Of a stretch of DNA of 64,000 bases, positions 48,756 through 60,943 are shown in pieces. Source of the stretch: Parasponia andersonii (Eukaryota > Streptophyta > Magnoliopsida > Rosales > Cannabaceae). Position 1 is the first letter of the stretch; every line of letters starts with the position of its first letter. Location: contig JXTB01000521.1 in assembly GCA_002914805.1 (NCBI GenBank), forward strand, positions 91,841 to 155,840. The letters are read 5' to 3'. The notes under the pieces are model-generated. The model saw nothing but the letters and a program-made list of their open reading frames with translations. It did no database searches and was not told the DNA's origin. The translations under genes were made by a program, and so were the position numbers.

Positions 48756-51487
48756 TTATTCTTGTAACATAGTTAATTTTAAGTAAGATTTTATTAATTT
48801 TAGTTTTAAAAAACTTCTTTTTGCAGAAGCAATCGTCATTGGAATTGTTAATAATATTCTATAAGTAATACTTATATTTGGAAAAGAATCTACCCTTTTA
48901 ATGTAATCAAGAATTTCAATAGGACTACTATTTTCCTTTTGTAAAAGTTCTCTTAACACTTTTAATTCTAAAAATAAATCTAAACCATCAGTGTCAGAAA
49001 GTTCATCATATTTTAGAACATCTTCAAAATTCAAAGAATTTATTTTCAAAACATCTTCATCTGATGACTTTAGTTTCTTAAAATTGAATAACAACCCAAA
49101 AATATTTTCATATACTTGAAACTGCTCAAATCTAATTCTAAGTGAAGAAATAACTTAATCAACCATGTAAATAAAATATTTAATACGAAATGATTCTTGA
49201 GCATATTATATTTTATCACAATCAACATTTTCATCAAATTGTTTTTTTTTTTCTACGAATCAAATATTTTTCACAAAATTTAGATTCTATGTTCATATCA
49301 TTTGCAATCTCTTTAGTTGAAATCATTGTAGATACAAATCTATTTTCCCTATAATTTTCAAAATAAGAAAGAAGACCTTTTAATTGATTAATAACATCAA
49401 TATGCATATTTTTACTTTGTAAGCTTTTACTAACTGAATTAACAACGAACAAGATATCAAACCAGATAATCATGCCTAATAAAAATTTAAAATTCTCTAA
49501 TTCATATGTTGCTAGACATTTAATTTCACTCTTTATTTTAGGATCTTGACTACTTTCTTCTAGTTCATACAAAGCATCTCTTATTTTGGGAGCTTGAAAT
49601 CTAATTGCCTTGACATTCTCAACACGACTTTCCCAACGAGTTTGTGACAATGTTTTAATAGTAAAATTTAATATATGATTTTTCAATATTTTCCATCGTT
49701 TTGATGAAGAAGAGAATAATGAATATATGCGTTGTAAAACTCCAAAAAATGATACAGTTTTAACAGAAGAGGTGGCGACATCACAAAGTACTAAATTCAG
49801 ATTATGATAACTATAAGGTATATAGAGTGCTCTAAGATTTATCTCTAGTAATCGTTTTTGTACACCTTGATGTTTTCCTTTCATATTAGAACCTTATCAT
49901 ATCCTTGTCCTCTTACATTATTGATGTCAAGTTTCAGGTTTTCAATTTCTCATATAAGTACACTAAAGAGGCCTTTTCCATAAGTATCATCCACATTTAA
50001 AAATTCCAAAAAATATTCTACTACCCTTATTGGACTTGCTGACATATCTACACACCTCAATACAATAAACATTTGCCCTTGATGACTTGAATCTGGAGTA
50101 CAATCAAGTATAATGGAAAAATATTTTGCCTCTTTGATTTTTTTTTAAAAAAATTGTACTTTTGATTTCAAGTGCTAACATTTGAATAAACTCATTTTGA
50201 ATATTATGTCCCAAGTAATATTTTTGAATCCCACCATTTTGAATACGTTAGACATGTTCTTGCATCATTGGATCAAATTTAGCAATCATCTCAATTAGAC
50301 CCAAAAAATTTCCATTATTCTCTTGATAAATCTTCTTGTTATTTCCACGAAATGCCAAATTATTCTTAGGTAGATTTTTAACAACAACGATTATTCTTAC
50401 TAAAACATTTCTCTAATGCTCTTTCTCTTTGTTGATTCTTTTTTGGACATCTCTATCAATAAGATAATCGATATAGAGAGAAAAGGGTGTAGACGAGCGA
50501 ATAAATGATAGAAGAATAGAAAAAAAAAACCAGTTTTATTCAAGTTTTATTCAATTAATCTCAATCAATATACGATAAGGAAAAGATATAAATAAAAAAG
50601 AAAAGTTAACCTTTAGTTTTTTTAGTTGTTCATAGAATTCTAATGAAAAACACTCATTGATATGACAATAATATCAAAAACGGAANNNNNNNNNNNNNNN
50701 NNNNNNNNNNNNATCAAAAAAAAAAATTGATTTTTATCGTTATAAAATATAAAAGACGACATTCTATTCTTTACCAATCTCAACTCTAAATCAGCCGAAG
50801 CATTCATATTAATTATGTGTTCATTACTTGTTTCATGACTTTTAAGTTTGACTCCAAGATTTCTCCGATCATTAGTTTCTTCATTGCCTAATAAATGGTT
50901 TATACTATACTTTATACCAAATAATTTGCAATAAAAGCAATATACTCCGTCAAAATCTTTTGAATATACCAACCATCTTCTATCGTGTCTTTCTCCATTT
51001 GATAGTCTTTTCATGTAATACAAAGTGGAAAAATGCCTAGAAAGTTCATTTTTAAAAAATTTATATTACTTTCTCTAATAGGACCTTTTTCCACCAATAA
51101 ATCTCTTAACTCATTGTCAACATTTTCCCATCTTCCTGGATCATAAATATTATTCATAGAAATATCACACAAATTATCATTAACATCTTTAGTTTCTAAT
51201 TTACCAATTTCATCTTTATCTTTATTTTTTTGACCTTCTTCATCTTCCTTTGCACCATTACATATTTCATTATTCTTATCCTCTATAGGATTTTCTACTA
51301 TCACTTCAACATCTCCTAATCCATTTAAATTTGATTGTTTAATTATTTCTACACTTGAGTTGTTTATATCCCTTTTACTACTTGCAAATTTTTTTTCAAG
51401 AGCTCCTTTTTGGGATTGAATCAAACTTTTTATTTTTCTTTTTCTCTTGAGTTTGTCATACCCGGATGCATATTTTCTATTAGACAT
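48756..51487 (-). pseudogene. hAT transposase with TTF zinc finger, broken
   Basis: Pieces in order on the minus strand: start MSNRKYASGYDKLKRKRK at 51487, acidic/Lys-rich linker to about 51040; TTF zinc finger (51023-50760) with GVYCFYCKLF and LKSHETSNEH carrying the Cys and His ligands; a frameshifted middle (50640-49885) that crosses the 27-N gap; catalytic-core part 49884-49234 with KGKHQGVQ, HNLNLVL and RWESRVENVKAIR, where the Cys usual in the C-x-C-H-N-L-N-L context is Tyr; and hAT dimerisation domain 49094-48756 (ISITYRILLTIPMTIASAKR). At least one stop separates the catalytic segment from the GQGYD motif just upstream (about 49900). It cannot make an intact transposase. Function in the living element is DNA cut-and-paste. 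Confidence 0.85.
50686..50712. other. Assembly gap (27 N)
   Basis: Run of 27 undetermined bases inside the middle of the hAT transposase remnant. Its true length is unknown, so frame relations across it cannot be judged. Confidence 0.99.
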
Positions 51488-52150
51488 AATTATTAAATCT
51501 TTACTTAGGTATTTATGAAAACAAATTGACACAATTAAAAAAAAAAAGAATAGCAATGCAAAACTAAAAAAAAATAGATAAAATATGTGTAAGAAAGATA
51601 TAACCTAAATATTTTATGGCCAAGAAATATGTAGTGATAATCTCTTCAAATCAAAGTCTTCCAATTTCTACTTTAATTATTTTTTATATGCAATCCGTTT
51701 ACTAGCAAAAAGATATGAAGAAATGGTATATAAAATGACTAGAGAGAAGAAAATATTGAAAACTTGTTGCACTTATATTTTTTGTTCAAAATTAAAGTAG
51801 GAAGTGAATGATTACTGGCTAGAAAGGAGAGATTTATATTGTCCATTAAAAAAAACAAAGTAATGCATATAGGAAATATATGAGTTCAAATTATGAGTCT
51901 TTCAGATTTTTTATTTATTTAGAAGGTGACGAGTTCTTTTTTTATTTAAAAAGTGATGGAGCATTTATTTTTTTATTTGAAAGAAGATGATACTTTTCTA
52001 TAATGGGAGCCAAAGTATAAAAAATAATATTTAATAAAACAAATTAAATATAAAAAATAATAATAATTAAAATATTTTATATTTTTGGTATTTTTTTACA
52101 ATAGGGGCTCTAAACCATGGCTTTTTTCGCTTAAGGGTGAGGCCGTCACG

Positions 52151-52657
52151 GCCGAATCTTTTCGCATCCCAGATAGCATATATTATATTAATTATATTCC
52201 AGCAGCATATTTATACATTTAATTTATACATATGTACATGTATATATCTCTATCAAGTTTCTTGATAGTAATGTCCAGTGTCTTTGGTAATAATTCTCTC
52301 TAGGCTCTCCCTTTCCCATGTTCATAGCTACCTTCATCATCTTATCACTTGTCTTGGATTGAACAAATCCCAAATCTTGTGGTATAATTTGCAAACATTA
52401 TTGAAATTGATATTATTTAATTGCCAACCAAATCAATCATTATCTTTTATTTTAATCATAATCCCGCTTGCCACGTACATCAAAATCTTCAACTAAGCCA
52501 CCACCCTTCTTTGTTTTAAATTTGGTGAGCCAGCCGTGATCTCTATTTCTATACACATATGTGCTCGTTGACTTCATTTTATTTATTTATTTGTAAATAT
52601 AAATCTTTTTATTCACTCTAGTATTTTGGTCCGATTCGCACTCGATTATTATTATTA
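52151..52657. other. Non-coding DNA between hAT and foldback element
   Basis: AT-rich sequence of about 500 bp with no recognised gene. It ends in an ATT-repeat (52645-52657) that abuts, and partly forms, the target-site duplication of the foldback element. Confidence 0.6.
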
Positions 52658-53994
52658 GGTTTTCTATTACTAAAGTCGCTAAATTTAAATTTAAAATAAT
52701 TCAGTAAAATTAATCTTGAATTTAATTTTTAGAGAAAAATTTATTGAATTCAGAATAATTTAGTAAAATTAATCCCGAATTAAATTTTTTAGAACAAAAT
52801 CTTCTGAAGTTCACTAATATTAAAGTAAACAAAACTCACTGAAATCTCTTAATATTAGTTTTATTAGAAAAAAATATTTTTGTTAATTTTTTTATTTTAA
52901 AGTCTTTATTCTCTTATTTGTGACTTTTAGGTCCTTATTATTATATTTTTGTTTCACGTTAATTCTTTTTAATCTTTTCTATCCAAAATTGTTGTCAATT
53001 AGTATTTACCCAAAATGTGTTCATCTCAACATGGATAAAATTAGAAACAAAAGGAAATTATTATTTAAAAAAAAAGTTTATCATTTTCGTTCAAGACGGA
53101 GGTAAAAAATTTGAAAATTTATTCGGTTCCAATATGAATCTAGTTTGGTTTAAATATTCATATATCTAGAAAAGAGATTTACATCTTTTTTTATTTATTT
53201 AAATCATGATTTATAGAACTAACTATACTATTTTTCGTCTTATTTTTCTTTTAGTTATGGTTCTTTCAATTTTTTTTTTTCAAAAAAACTTTCATGCCCA
53301 ATTAAAAGTACTTATAAAGGTAATAAAAAAAAAAAGCGCTTATATAGGTGTCAATCAAAAAAAAAAAAAATACTACAAGTTATACATTTTGTTTTGCCTA
53401 ATTTATAGAGGATACGTTCTTTTTTAGACATATGTCCTCTATAAATTGGGCAAAATAAAATACATATCTCTCTTTTAGATATATGAATAATTAGACCAAA
53501 ATACATCTATATTGGAACCTAATAAAAATTTTCTAAGTTCTTACCTTCGTCTTGAACGAAAACGATAACCTCAATTCTTTTTTTATTTTTTTAAATAATA
53601 GTTTCTTTTTATTTCTAATTTTATCCCTACTGAGATAAACACTTTTTGGACAAGTACTAATTAACAACACTTTTAGATAGAGAAGTTTAAAAAAGATTAA
53701 CATAAAACAAAAATATAAAAACGAGGACTTAAAAGCCACAAATAAGAGAATAAGAACTTAAGAGTAAAAAAAAACCTAGCAGAAATATTTTTTTAATAAA
53801 ACTAATATTACGAGACTTGAAGGGGGTTTTACTCTAATATTAGTGGACTTTAGATTGAGTTACTCTAAAAAATTGATTTCAAAGTTAATTTTACTAAATT
53901 GTTCTAAATTCAGGAGGTTTTATACTAAAAAATTGAGTTTATGATTAATTTTATTGAATTGTTCGAGTTTAGAAGGTTTTGGTAGTAAAAAGGC
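52658..53994. mobile_element. Foldback element, copy 2 (long inverted arms)
   Basis: Same family as 23923-24913. The left arm (about 52658-53180) and right arm (about 53460-53994) are imperfect reverse complements; ends read GGTTTTCTATTACTAAA and ...GGTAGTAAAAAGGC. The 9-bp word TTATTATTA flanks it exactly (52649-52657 and 53995-54003), the length expected of Mutator-type insertion, although the word is simple sequence. Arms contain internal near-duplications of the 'aataatttagtaaaattaat' phrase. No transposase. Confidence 0.72.
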
Positions 53995-54889
53995 TTATTA
54001 TTATTATTTTGAGGAAAGAAATTTTTTTATTTAAGTAGATAAATTGTTTGCCATGATAGAGGCAATATAAAGAAGCATAAGAATAAGAAGGATGGTAAAA
54101 CCCCCTACCTATAATGCCACCCGTGACAAAAATTTTAGTGATAAGGGCATATTAGTAAGGAGTAATCACAAGATTTTGCACATGTATTTTGGTTGTCCTA
54201 GTTTTTTCAGTGTATAGAGGATGTTAGGAGGCCCACTTCGGTAGTTTGAGATAACAGAGAGAAATTGCAATTTGAAGAGGCATGAGGATGAGTTTTTCTT
54301 CATAATTCTTCCTGGAGTTTTTATAAGAAGTGGCCTTTTTTCACATCAATTTAAGAAATGGTCATTTTTTTTACCTATTTAATAAATGGCTTTTTTTTTC
54401 TTCTTTATTGTTTTTCTAAATGTCCATTTTTAATAAATTAATTTTATGTTATGTCTGTCTATCAATTTTATGTATAGTATATTAATTTTTGTATATCAGC
54501 ATGTCAATTTAACAAATAGTATATAAATTTTGATACTGATATTAGATATACTGATATGTTTCTCATAAAAGTTACATATTTTAGTCTTTAAAAAAAAACT
54601 TGGCCATTGTTTTGATAATGTTTGAAAAATAACATTTCCTAATTTGGGACTCAAAATTTGGCTATTTGGCTCAGAAACCATTCTTCTTGTTCATTATAGC
54701 GAAAATATGTAGCAGTTGAAAGTGAACATAGCTCTTTATATTCCCATTAAAAGTTTGTGTGTTTGCTTTATATACTACTTGATTAGTCATTATTGCTCTC
54801 GGCGATTAAGAATGTCTGTTCATTACATCTAATATCTTGAAAGAAATTATCTTCTTCTTCTTCGTATTTTTACTTATATTTTTGTCTAG

Positions 54890-55083
54890 GAATTGAATGA
54901 ACAAGCCTCGTCTTGTCACTTAGTTCGCCCTTCTGAAAGCAAGTGGCCCATTTTTTCAGTGATTTTGCTATTTCCGTCATGGATGATTGCTTCTGAACCC
55001 ATGAAAGTCCTATTTTCATTTCCTACTTTGTAAAAGTTGATTATTATTAATAAAATCTCCTGAAACTTGCCAAAAAAAAAAAA
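54890..55083 (+). other. Possible retroposed transcript 3' end with poly(A)
   Basis: A less AT-biased stretch ends in AATAAAATC (about 55049), then some 15 bases later CTTGCC followed by a run of A (55070-55082). A polyadenylation signal at the correct distance from an A-tract suggests a LINE, SINE or processed-transcript 3' end. No open frame or target-site duplication was recognised. Confidence 0.35.
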
Positions 55084-57015
55084 CAATAGAAATTATCTCA
55101 ACCAATATATTGATAACATCTTCATTCCTCATTTTACATTTTACTTTTAGAATAAAAAATAAAAATATTGCTAAGCAAACCGTTATAGTTCTTCTTTTTT
55201 CCTTTCTTTCTTTCCTTTTTTTTTTTTCCCTTCATCCCCTTTTACCTAAAATTATCCCAACATTATTGATAGAAGTATAAATTTAGAAAAGAAGAAAAAA
55301 GTACATGTATATATATACAAGTTGTACATATAAAATTACTAATTAGTGAGTGAAAATATATACAATATAAAAGCGTACACACTAATTAATTAACATTATC
55401 AGTTCTTTCTTTTCTTTTCTTATCTTTTTTTTTTTGAAAAAAATATTACTAAGCTGGAAATAAACTTTAGTTTTAGGGTTTCCTCAAATTTAACAATCTT
55501 TTATTTTATTTTATGTTTTAAAATTTTTGTTATAAGTTGTTTTATTGTGTCTCAAAAGCGTTAGTTCATGCGTAACACAAGTCTTAGTTATTTGCAATGA
55601 TAGGGACCAGATGCATCAAAATTACTTAGAATCAGGACTGCAATTTGGCTACTGAGCTCCCCCGGATGGGACAAGGATAGCCAACCTCTTTCATAGGCTG
55701 AAAACTTAGAAACACAAAATTTTCCTTCTAATTGACTATGATATTAAGATCTGTTTTTTTTTTTTATTTTTTTATTTTTATGCTTTAGGCCAAGATCAAA
55801 TAGAGAGTGGCCTATCTTATGAACTTGTTTTATTAGTGTTCTACGAAAAAAAAAAAAATGCAAACACATTTAGTGGATGGGACATGAAAGTGTGAAAGAG
55901 AGTGTTATAAGCACTCAATTTTTTTTTTTTTTAAGGAACTATAAGCACTCATGTCGCATGTAAGACACAAATTTTTGCACTTGCTTGGCCAATGAACATT
56001 GCCAAATCTTAATTCAAATTAGTATTGGGTATGTTCCGTTTTTTTTTTTCCTTTCTTTTTTAGTAAGAGGATTCGAATTTTAACCTTATTTGAAAAAGGG
56101 AAATTTGTTGCCAATCTGTCTAATTCTACAACTATTAAGCAAGTTATAAGCACTACCATCTCAAAAGATGTTTAATTCGCCCAAATAAAACATTCACAAA
56201 AAGGAAAATGCACCCGCTGATTTCAGCATTCTATCTTTTAACATATGTTATAAGTTTGTTGATTTAGGAATTGTTTGATAATATTTGTAGTTTTTAAATT
56301 TTGTTCTTAGAAATGAAATAAAAGATGAAAGATATTGCCAATAAGTAATTTAGAAAACTTAAGGAAAAAACTTCATACTTTATTTCAATTTTTGAAAATA
56401 AAAGGTATGATAGACATAAAAATATTTCCACTTTTAACTTTTCAAAAAACACTATGGTTTTGAAATCTTACAAATTAGTACTATGATATTTATAATTTCT
56501 GCAAATTAATATCTAGACTTTTGGATTTCCAAATTATATCATGAGAAAATTAAAGGATATAAACATCCACAATTAACTTATTAAATCTCTTTAAATAGTA
56601 ATTTATTAGAAGAATATAATTTATAATTATTTTTGGGTTAATTGTGAAAAATATACTATATTATGCTTTTTGAAGTTTTAATTATAGTTTCAGTTCGTGC
56701 AAAATTATACTTTCACATTTAAAATCTCTACAAAAATCTATTTTCTATATACAATTAGGTGATTTATTCTTATTGTTTAAGGTTATTTTCAATATATTTT
56801 AAGTGATTATTGATATAAATAAGATATCTTCGATTTGGATTCCATATTTAGAAAGTAATTTATGGTCAATTGAAATTAATATCTCAACTTTTGAATTATA
56901 CAAATTAATACTAACAAATAAAATTCTTGTAAATTAATACCCGTCATTTATAATTCTTGCAAATTTGTACACGCAATGCCCAATTAACTGATTTTTAATA
57001 GGAAAAAAATGGTAG

Positions 57016-57170
57016 TACTCCTCATTAATTTAATTAAATCTTATTAAACACTAAGAAAATTTTTGAAAAATATTTAGAATTGATTTGTTTATTTAGAAAG
57101 GATAATACTCTCATTAACTTAATTAAATCTTATTAAACACTAATAAAAATTTTGAAAAATATTTAGAATA
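57016..57170. repeat. Diverged direct repeat, period about 90 bp
   Basis: Both 57016-57080 and 57106-57170 carry CTCATTAA-TTAATTAAATC, then TTATTAAACACTAA and TTTTGAAAAATATTTAGAAT, with small indels. An unrelated spacer of about 25 bp separates the units. Confidence 0.85.
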
Positions 57171-57265
57171 AAATTTATTTAACTTTTCATTTAAAAAAGA
57201 AAAACAAAAAATTGAAATGTAAAGAAGGTCAATTTCAATGAATATATATCATGAAACATGGCCTT

Positions 57266-57287
57266 GGGCCGATTGCCTCATCGGCCC
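57266..57287. repeat. GC-rich hairpin in AT-rich DNA
   Basis: GGGCCGAT (57266-57273) and ATCGGCCC (57280-57287) form a perfect 8-bp stem over a 6-base loop TGCCTC. It is isolated in very AT-rich surroundings. Confidence 0.85.
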
Positions 57288-59269
57288 TGCATCGAATATA
57301 ATAATCTAAATCATGTATATGTTTTTTTTATTTCCTAATATTTTAGTTTTTTGAATTTAAGAACATTAAAAAATGCCAAAAGTATCTAATACTAATACAA
57401 ATTAGTGTTTATAATATCATACCTTCATTTTCTTTACTATTTATTTGATCCTCTACTTTCTTGTGTGTTTTCAATGAATTTATTTATTTATTTTTTTGTA
57501 GTATTTGGACTTTTAAGGACTCTGGCCAATATAAGATTTTTTTTTAATGGACTTGATGGTTGCAAATTAGGACCCCGATAGAAAACTGTTACTTGACAAA
57601 GATTTCCCAAAACTTTCAAGCAATAAATTAAACGGTGAATAATTCCAGGATGAGATAATAAAATAGTGGCTAGAACAGAGATACTAAAAACAAAGAAAAA
57701 AAAAAGACCAACTCATCCCGCCCCATTGATATCCAAAACAAAAAAGCCCAGAAGAAAGAAGACTGACCCATTCCACCCCATTGATATCCTTAGCAGGAAT
57801 TTAAAAATCAGGAAATTAATTCGTAAGAATTCAAAAAATTAAAGTATTTATTGTAAAAAAAGTTAAAAATCGTGTTTTTATGTCGTTAACGAAAAGGAAA
57901 ATATCATCAAGCAAAGCTCTTGTAAACGCCAAAGTACACATTTTTGCCGGTTACATTGTGAAACCTCCTAAGATCTGTTTCAGCTTGGAACATTTCTTCC
58001 AGTTCTCTTGATTAATAATGCCTTAATTACATACATTTTTTTTTTCTAGAAAATTTGAAGAGCATAATCTTCATTTGATCAATATTTCCAAATCCAACAT
58101 CACAAAAATGTTTATGGGCCCCGGTAGGCCCCACTGATCCAAATTTCTACGGAACCCTTTGGCATCTGCATACATTTAATTAACAAGCTAAAATCTAACT
58201 GACGTTCATCAAATATATATATATATATATATAACTGCAATCAGAAATTCTAAAACTAGATTTATCCTTTAGAAAATTCAAAGCTAAGGTCAATTTTACT
58301 GGTTAGCAAGCTAATATCATTGACGTCGTAATCAAAAACTTGATTACCAGTTTCTGATTAGTTCATAGTTATTAGATAGATACAATTCACATTATAATTA
58401 TTCATGATTGGTACACGCATTAATCCTTATAATAAGTTGGATTTTGGATAAGTGATTCTAGTTGATCCATCTATTTTTTTTTTAGACCAAACATTTTTTT
58501 TCTTAGACCAATAGAAAATTTTGGCAATGATGCACATATCGCATTTTGGTTAGAATCATTGTTCGCATTACGCCAAAAATAATTTGATTGGACTTTTATT
58601 GGATAAAAAAAAAAATTCCCTGAAAATGAAGAGAAGAAAGCTAATTTGTGGATAATGACAAATGATAGTCATAAAAATTGATTTTAAATTATGAGAGAAG
58701 AGAGGAGAGAGTCTAGGGTTGCACTCTCATCGTATTTTAAATAATCAGACTTATCTTTACTTAATAAGTTTGGAATTATTTTTATTTCTTTATAAAATTA
58801 CTTTCCTATGAAATATATACATGAACTGATTTGAAGCCCTCCTTTTTCAATCCGAAAAGTCCTAGATCAATATTGAGCCTCGATTAGCTCAATTAAATGA
58901 GGCATTATCCTTTGGAAAAGATTTACTCACAATGGATTGTAGGTCACTTTTTGGACCAAGTTCAATGAAATTTAGTCCCGTAAAATTAACTCTCTCTTCT
59001 CTATTTACACACACCGAATAGTTGCAGAGTCCGTAATGAAACAACAGAGTCGTGCGGGCCATGTATGTTAACTTATATATGTAATTAAAAGCTCCGTGCG
59101 GCTTGCACTCGTTGTATGACACGTTAATGGTAGGTTTATTATACCACGATTCTGACAATGTCGCCGTTTCTCGACGCTTTTTGGTAGCTAGTCTGAGTTG
59201 GATTTTAATTATTGTCCCACTTCGCCAAAGCCATTTTTTAAAAAGGGTAAAAAAAAAAAAATTAAGCAC

Positions 59270-59697
59270 GAAGCACACTTGGTGTTTCCTGGTTACGCAC
59301 ACATGCACAAACTAACTTCTAGTACTTTGAGTCAAAGTTAAAAGCTAATTCACCATTGGCACGTATTATTGGCATGTTTATAACCTTATCAAGATCGATT
59401 AGTTCCCAAACTTGCTTCACTTACGTAATACTAACTTTTCAACAAGGCGGCTCCATACCCCGTTTGGTATTTTATGTCTATTTCCAAAGCAAGAATTTTC
59501 AAATTACAAAATTACAAAACCAAAAAAGAAAGAAAACTCTACTAGGTATTAGTATTTGCATTCACAGTTTGAATAATCTTCACTGCCAGAGACACCTAGG
59601 CAGTACTCGCTGGACCACTCCCCTATTTGCCACTCTATATAAACACCATGAAACTATGTTCAATGTCATGTCCAAACCTTATAACATATAACACACA
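59270..59697 (+). promoter_or_regulatory. Promoter and leader of the intact LTP gene
   Basis: Homologous to 14377-14837. It contains the palindromic ACGT-core word TTACGTAA (59421-59428), a bZIP-type site by resemblance, and a TATA box (TATATAAA, 59636-59643) 62 bases before the ATG. Conservation of both sites between the duplicates supports their use. ATG triplets between the TATA box and the start (first at 59648) may lie upstream of, or just inside, the transcript. Confidence 0.7.
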
Positions 59698-60240
59698 ATG
59701 GCTCATAAGCTTGCACTACTCTACCAGGTTGCGCTGGTGGCAGCGTTGATGTTGTTGGCAGCTCCCAGCCGTGTTGATGCCGCCTCAAACATAACTTGTG
59801 AGCAGGTGACAACTTGGCTGACGCCTTGCATCAGCTACGGCGTGTTTGGCGGGACGGTGGCTCCGGAGTGCTGCCAGGGCATCAAAGACCTCAATGCTGC
59901 TTACCATACAAAAGATGATATCAGGGCAGCTTGCACTTGCATCCAGGATGGTGCGGCTATGATCCCCGGGATTGACTATGATCGGATTAACAACATTCCT
60001 GGCCTATGTGGCACTTCTTGTCCCTACAAAGTCTATCCTTCCACTAATTGCTCTAAGTACGTATTTTTATTTTCTTCCATGAATATATATTCGTTTATGC
60101 ATGACAGTGTGTTATATATTGTAGAATAGATACATGCATACGTTTTTAATTTAAGCTATGAGCACGATGATAAAAGTAATTAACCTCCATTTTGTCTTTT
60201 CTAATGGCCGTGTGACTTGATGATTTACAGGGTGGTTTGA
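59698..60240 (+). CDS. Type 1 non-specific lipid transfer protein, with an extra cysteine
   Basis: Small secreted protein that binds lipids in a hydrophobic tunnel; the family serves in cuticle formation and defence. Exon 1 is 59698-60056, intron 60057-60230 (GTACGT...TTACAG), exon 2 60231-60240, giving 122 residues ending NCSKVV; an intron a few codons before the stop is usual in this family. Residues 1-28 are a signal peptide (cleavage likely after VDA). The mature ~94 residues carry Cys34, 44, 58, 59, 79, 81, 104, 118 in the type 1 spacing C-9-C-13-CC-19-C-1-C-22-C-13-C. A ninth Cys108 occurs in CGTSCPYKV, where most members have a hydrophobic residue (CGV-IPYKI). The DYDRI and PYKVYPSTNC motifs correspond to the conserved lipid-binding segments. 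The decayed paralogue lies at 14838. Confidence 0.93.
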
Positions 60241-60943
60241 TCAATTTGATTGCACTCAAATATGTCTCGAATATATGTGGCTAGAATGTCGAAGAATTAC
60301 GGATAATTTTCATGCAAAGCTGTCTTTAATTTATAGTTTTTATTTTGTTATATTTAAAATAAATAAAACAATTGTATCATGTATATGTGATGTGTAGATA
60401 GATCGCATGCTACGATCTTATTTTGCAGTACGAAGAAAATAAATCGTACTTGTGACCTATATCTAATAAATTAAGCAGATCATTTCTTTTTTATTTTTTT
60501 CCCTCGATCCCACGGATTAATAATATAATAAATTTTTGTATAGTTTCCTCTCAATCATTTTCCTTTTTAGAGCTAAGTGATCTATATTAAAAACATGTTG
60601 GAGTATAAGTGATGTGCATGTTTCTTACTCCAAGCACGATCACAGAAGAAGAGAATGGAGTGAAACGCAATGAGAAGCATACAATATTTTTCACTGTTGA
60701 AATTTGTGTTAGTGATGCTAATTGAGGAAACTCTTAACAATAACACTGACGAATTAATTAATCTAAACCTAAATGGTTAAATAAATTAAGTTAATTGGAC
60801 CTTCTTTCCTCAAATTAATTTCCCACTAGCTAGCTACTAGCCTACTACTCGACAACTCTAGCCGAGCTTACAAAGTCCGGCCGCGACAAAAGGGGAAAAC
60901 GACCACAAGGAGTCAGCTTCGACAAGTCAATTATCGGACCTTA
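60241..60943. other. 3' flank of the LTP gene
   Basis: Presumed 3' untranslated region and intergenic DNA. AATAAA-like words occur near 60359 and 60438, but the polyadenylation site cannot be fixed. No other gene recognised. Confidence 0.6.

Larger units (their letters stand above)
48556..52150 (-). mobile_element. Decayed hAT transposon (TTF zinc finger type)
   Basis: Left end CAGAGCCGTCTCAAC and subterminal GGGACCCTAAGTGAAA (48556-48593) correspond, with differences, to the reverse complement of the right end (GACGGCCTCACCCTTAAGCG, about 52120-52150). A clear 8-bp target-site duplication is not visible. The interior encodes, on the minus strand, a transposase of the hAT group with an N-terminal TTF-type zinc finger and a C-terminal dimerisation domain, broken by frameshifts and stops. 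A run of 27 undetermined bases lies at 50686-50712. Confidence 0.8.
54004..58880. other. Long non-coding AT-rich stretch
   Basis: Nearly 5 kb without a recognised gene. It holds a possible retroposed 3' end (54890-55083), a 65-bp duplication (57016-57170), a GC-rich hairpin (57266-57287), several poly-T/poly-A runs and (TA)n at 58214-58231. Region 55600-55700 (GAGCTCCCCCGGATGGGACA) stands out in composition but was not identified. Confidence 0.55.

Noticed and set aside
58889..59308. Open stretches on both strands just upstream of the intact LTP gene
   Set aside because: The part from 59270 on belongs to the duplicated promoter; no homologue or gene structure recognised in the rest.
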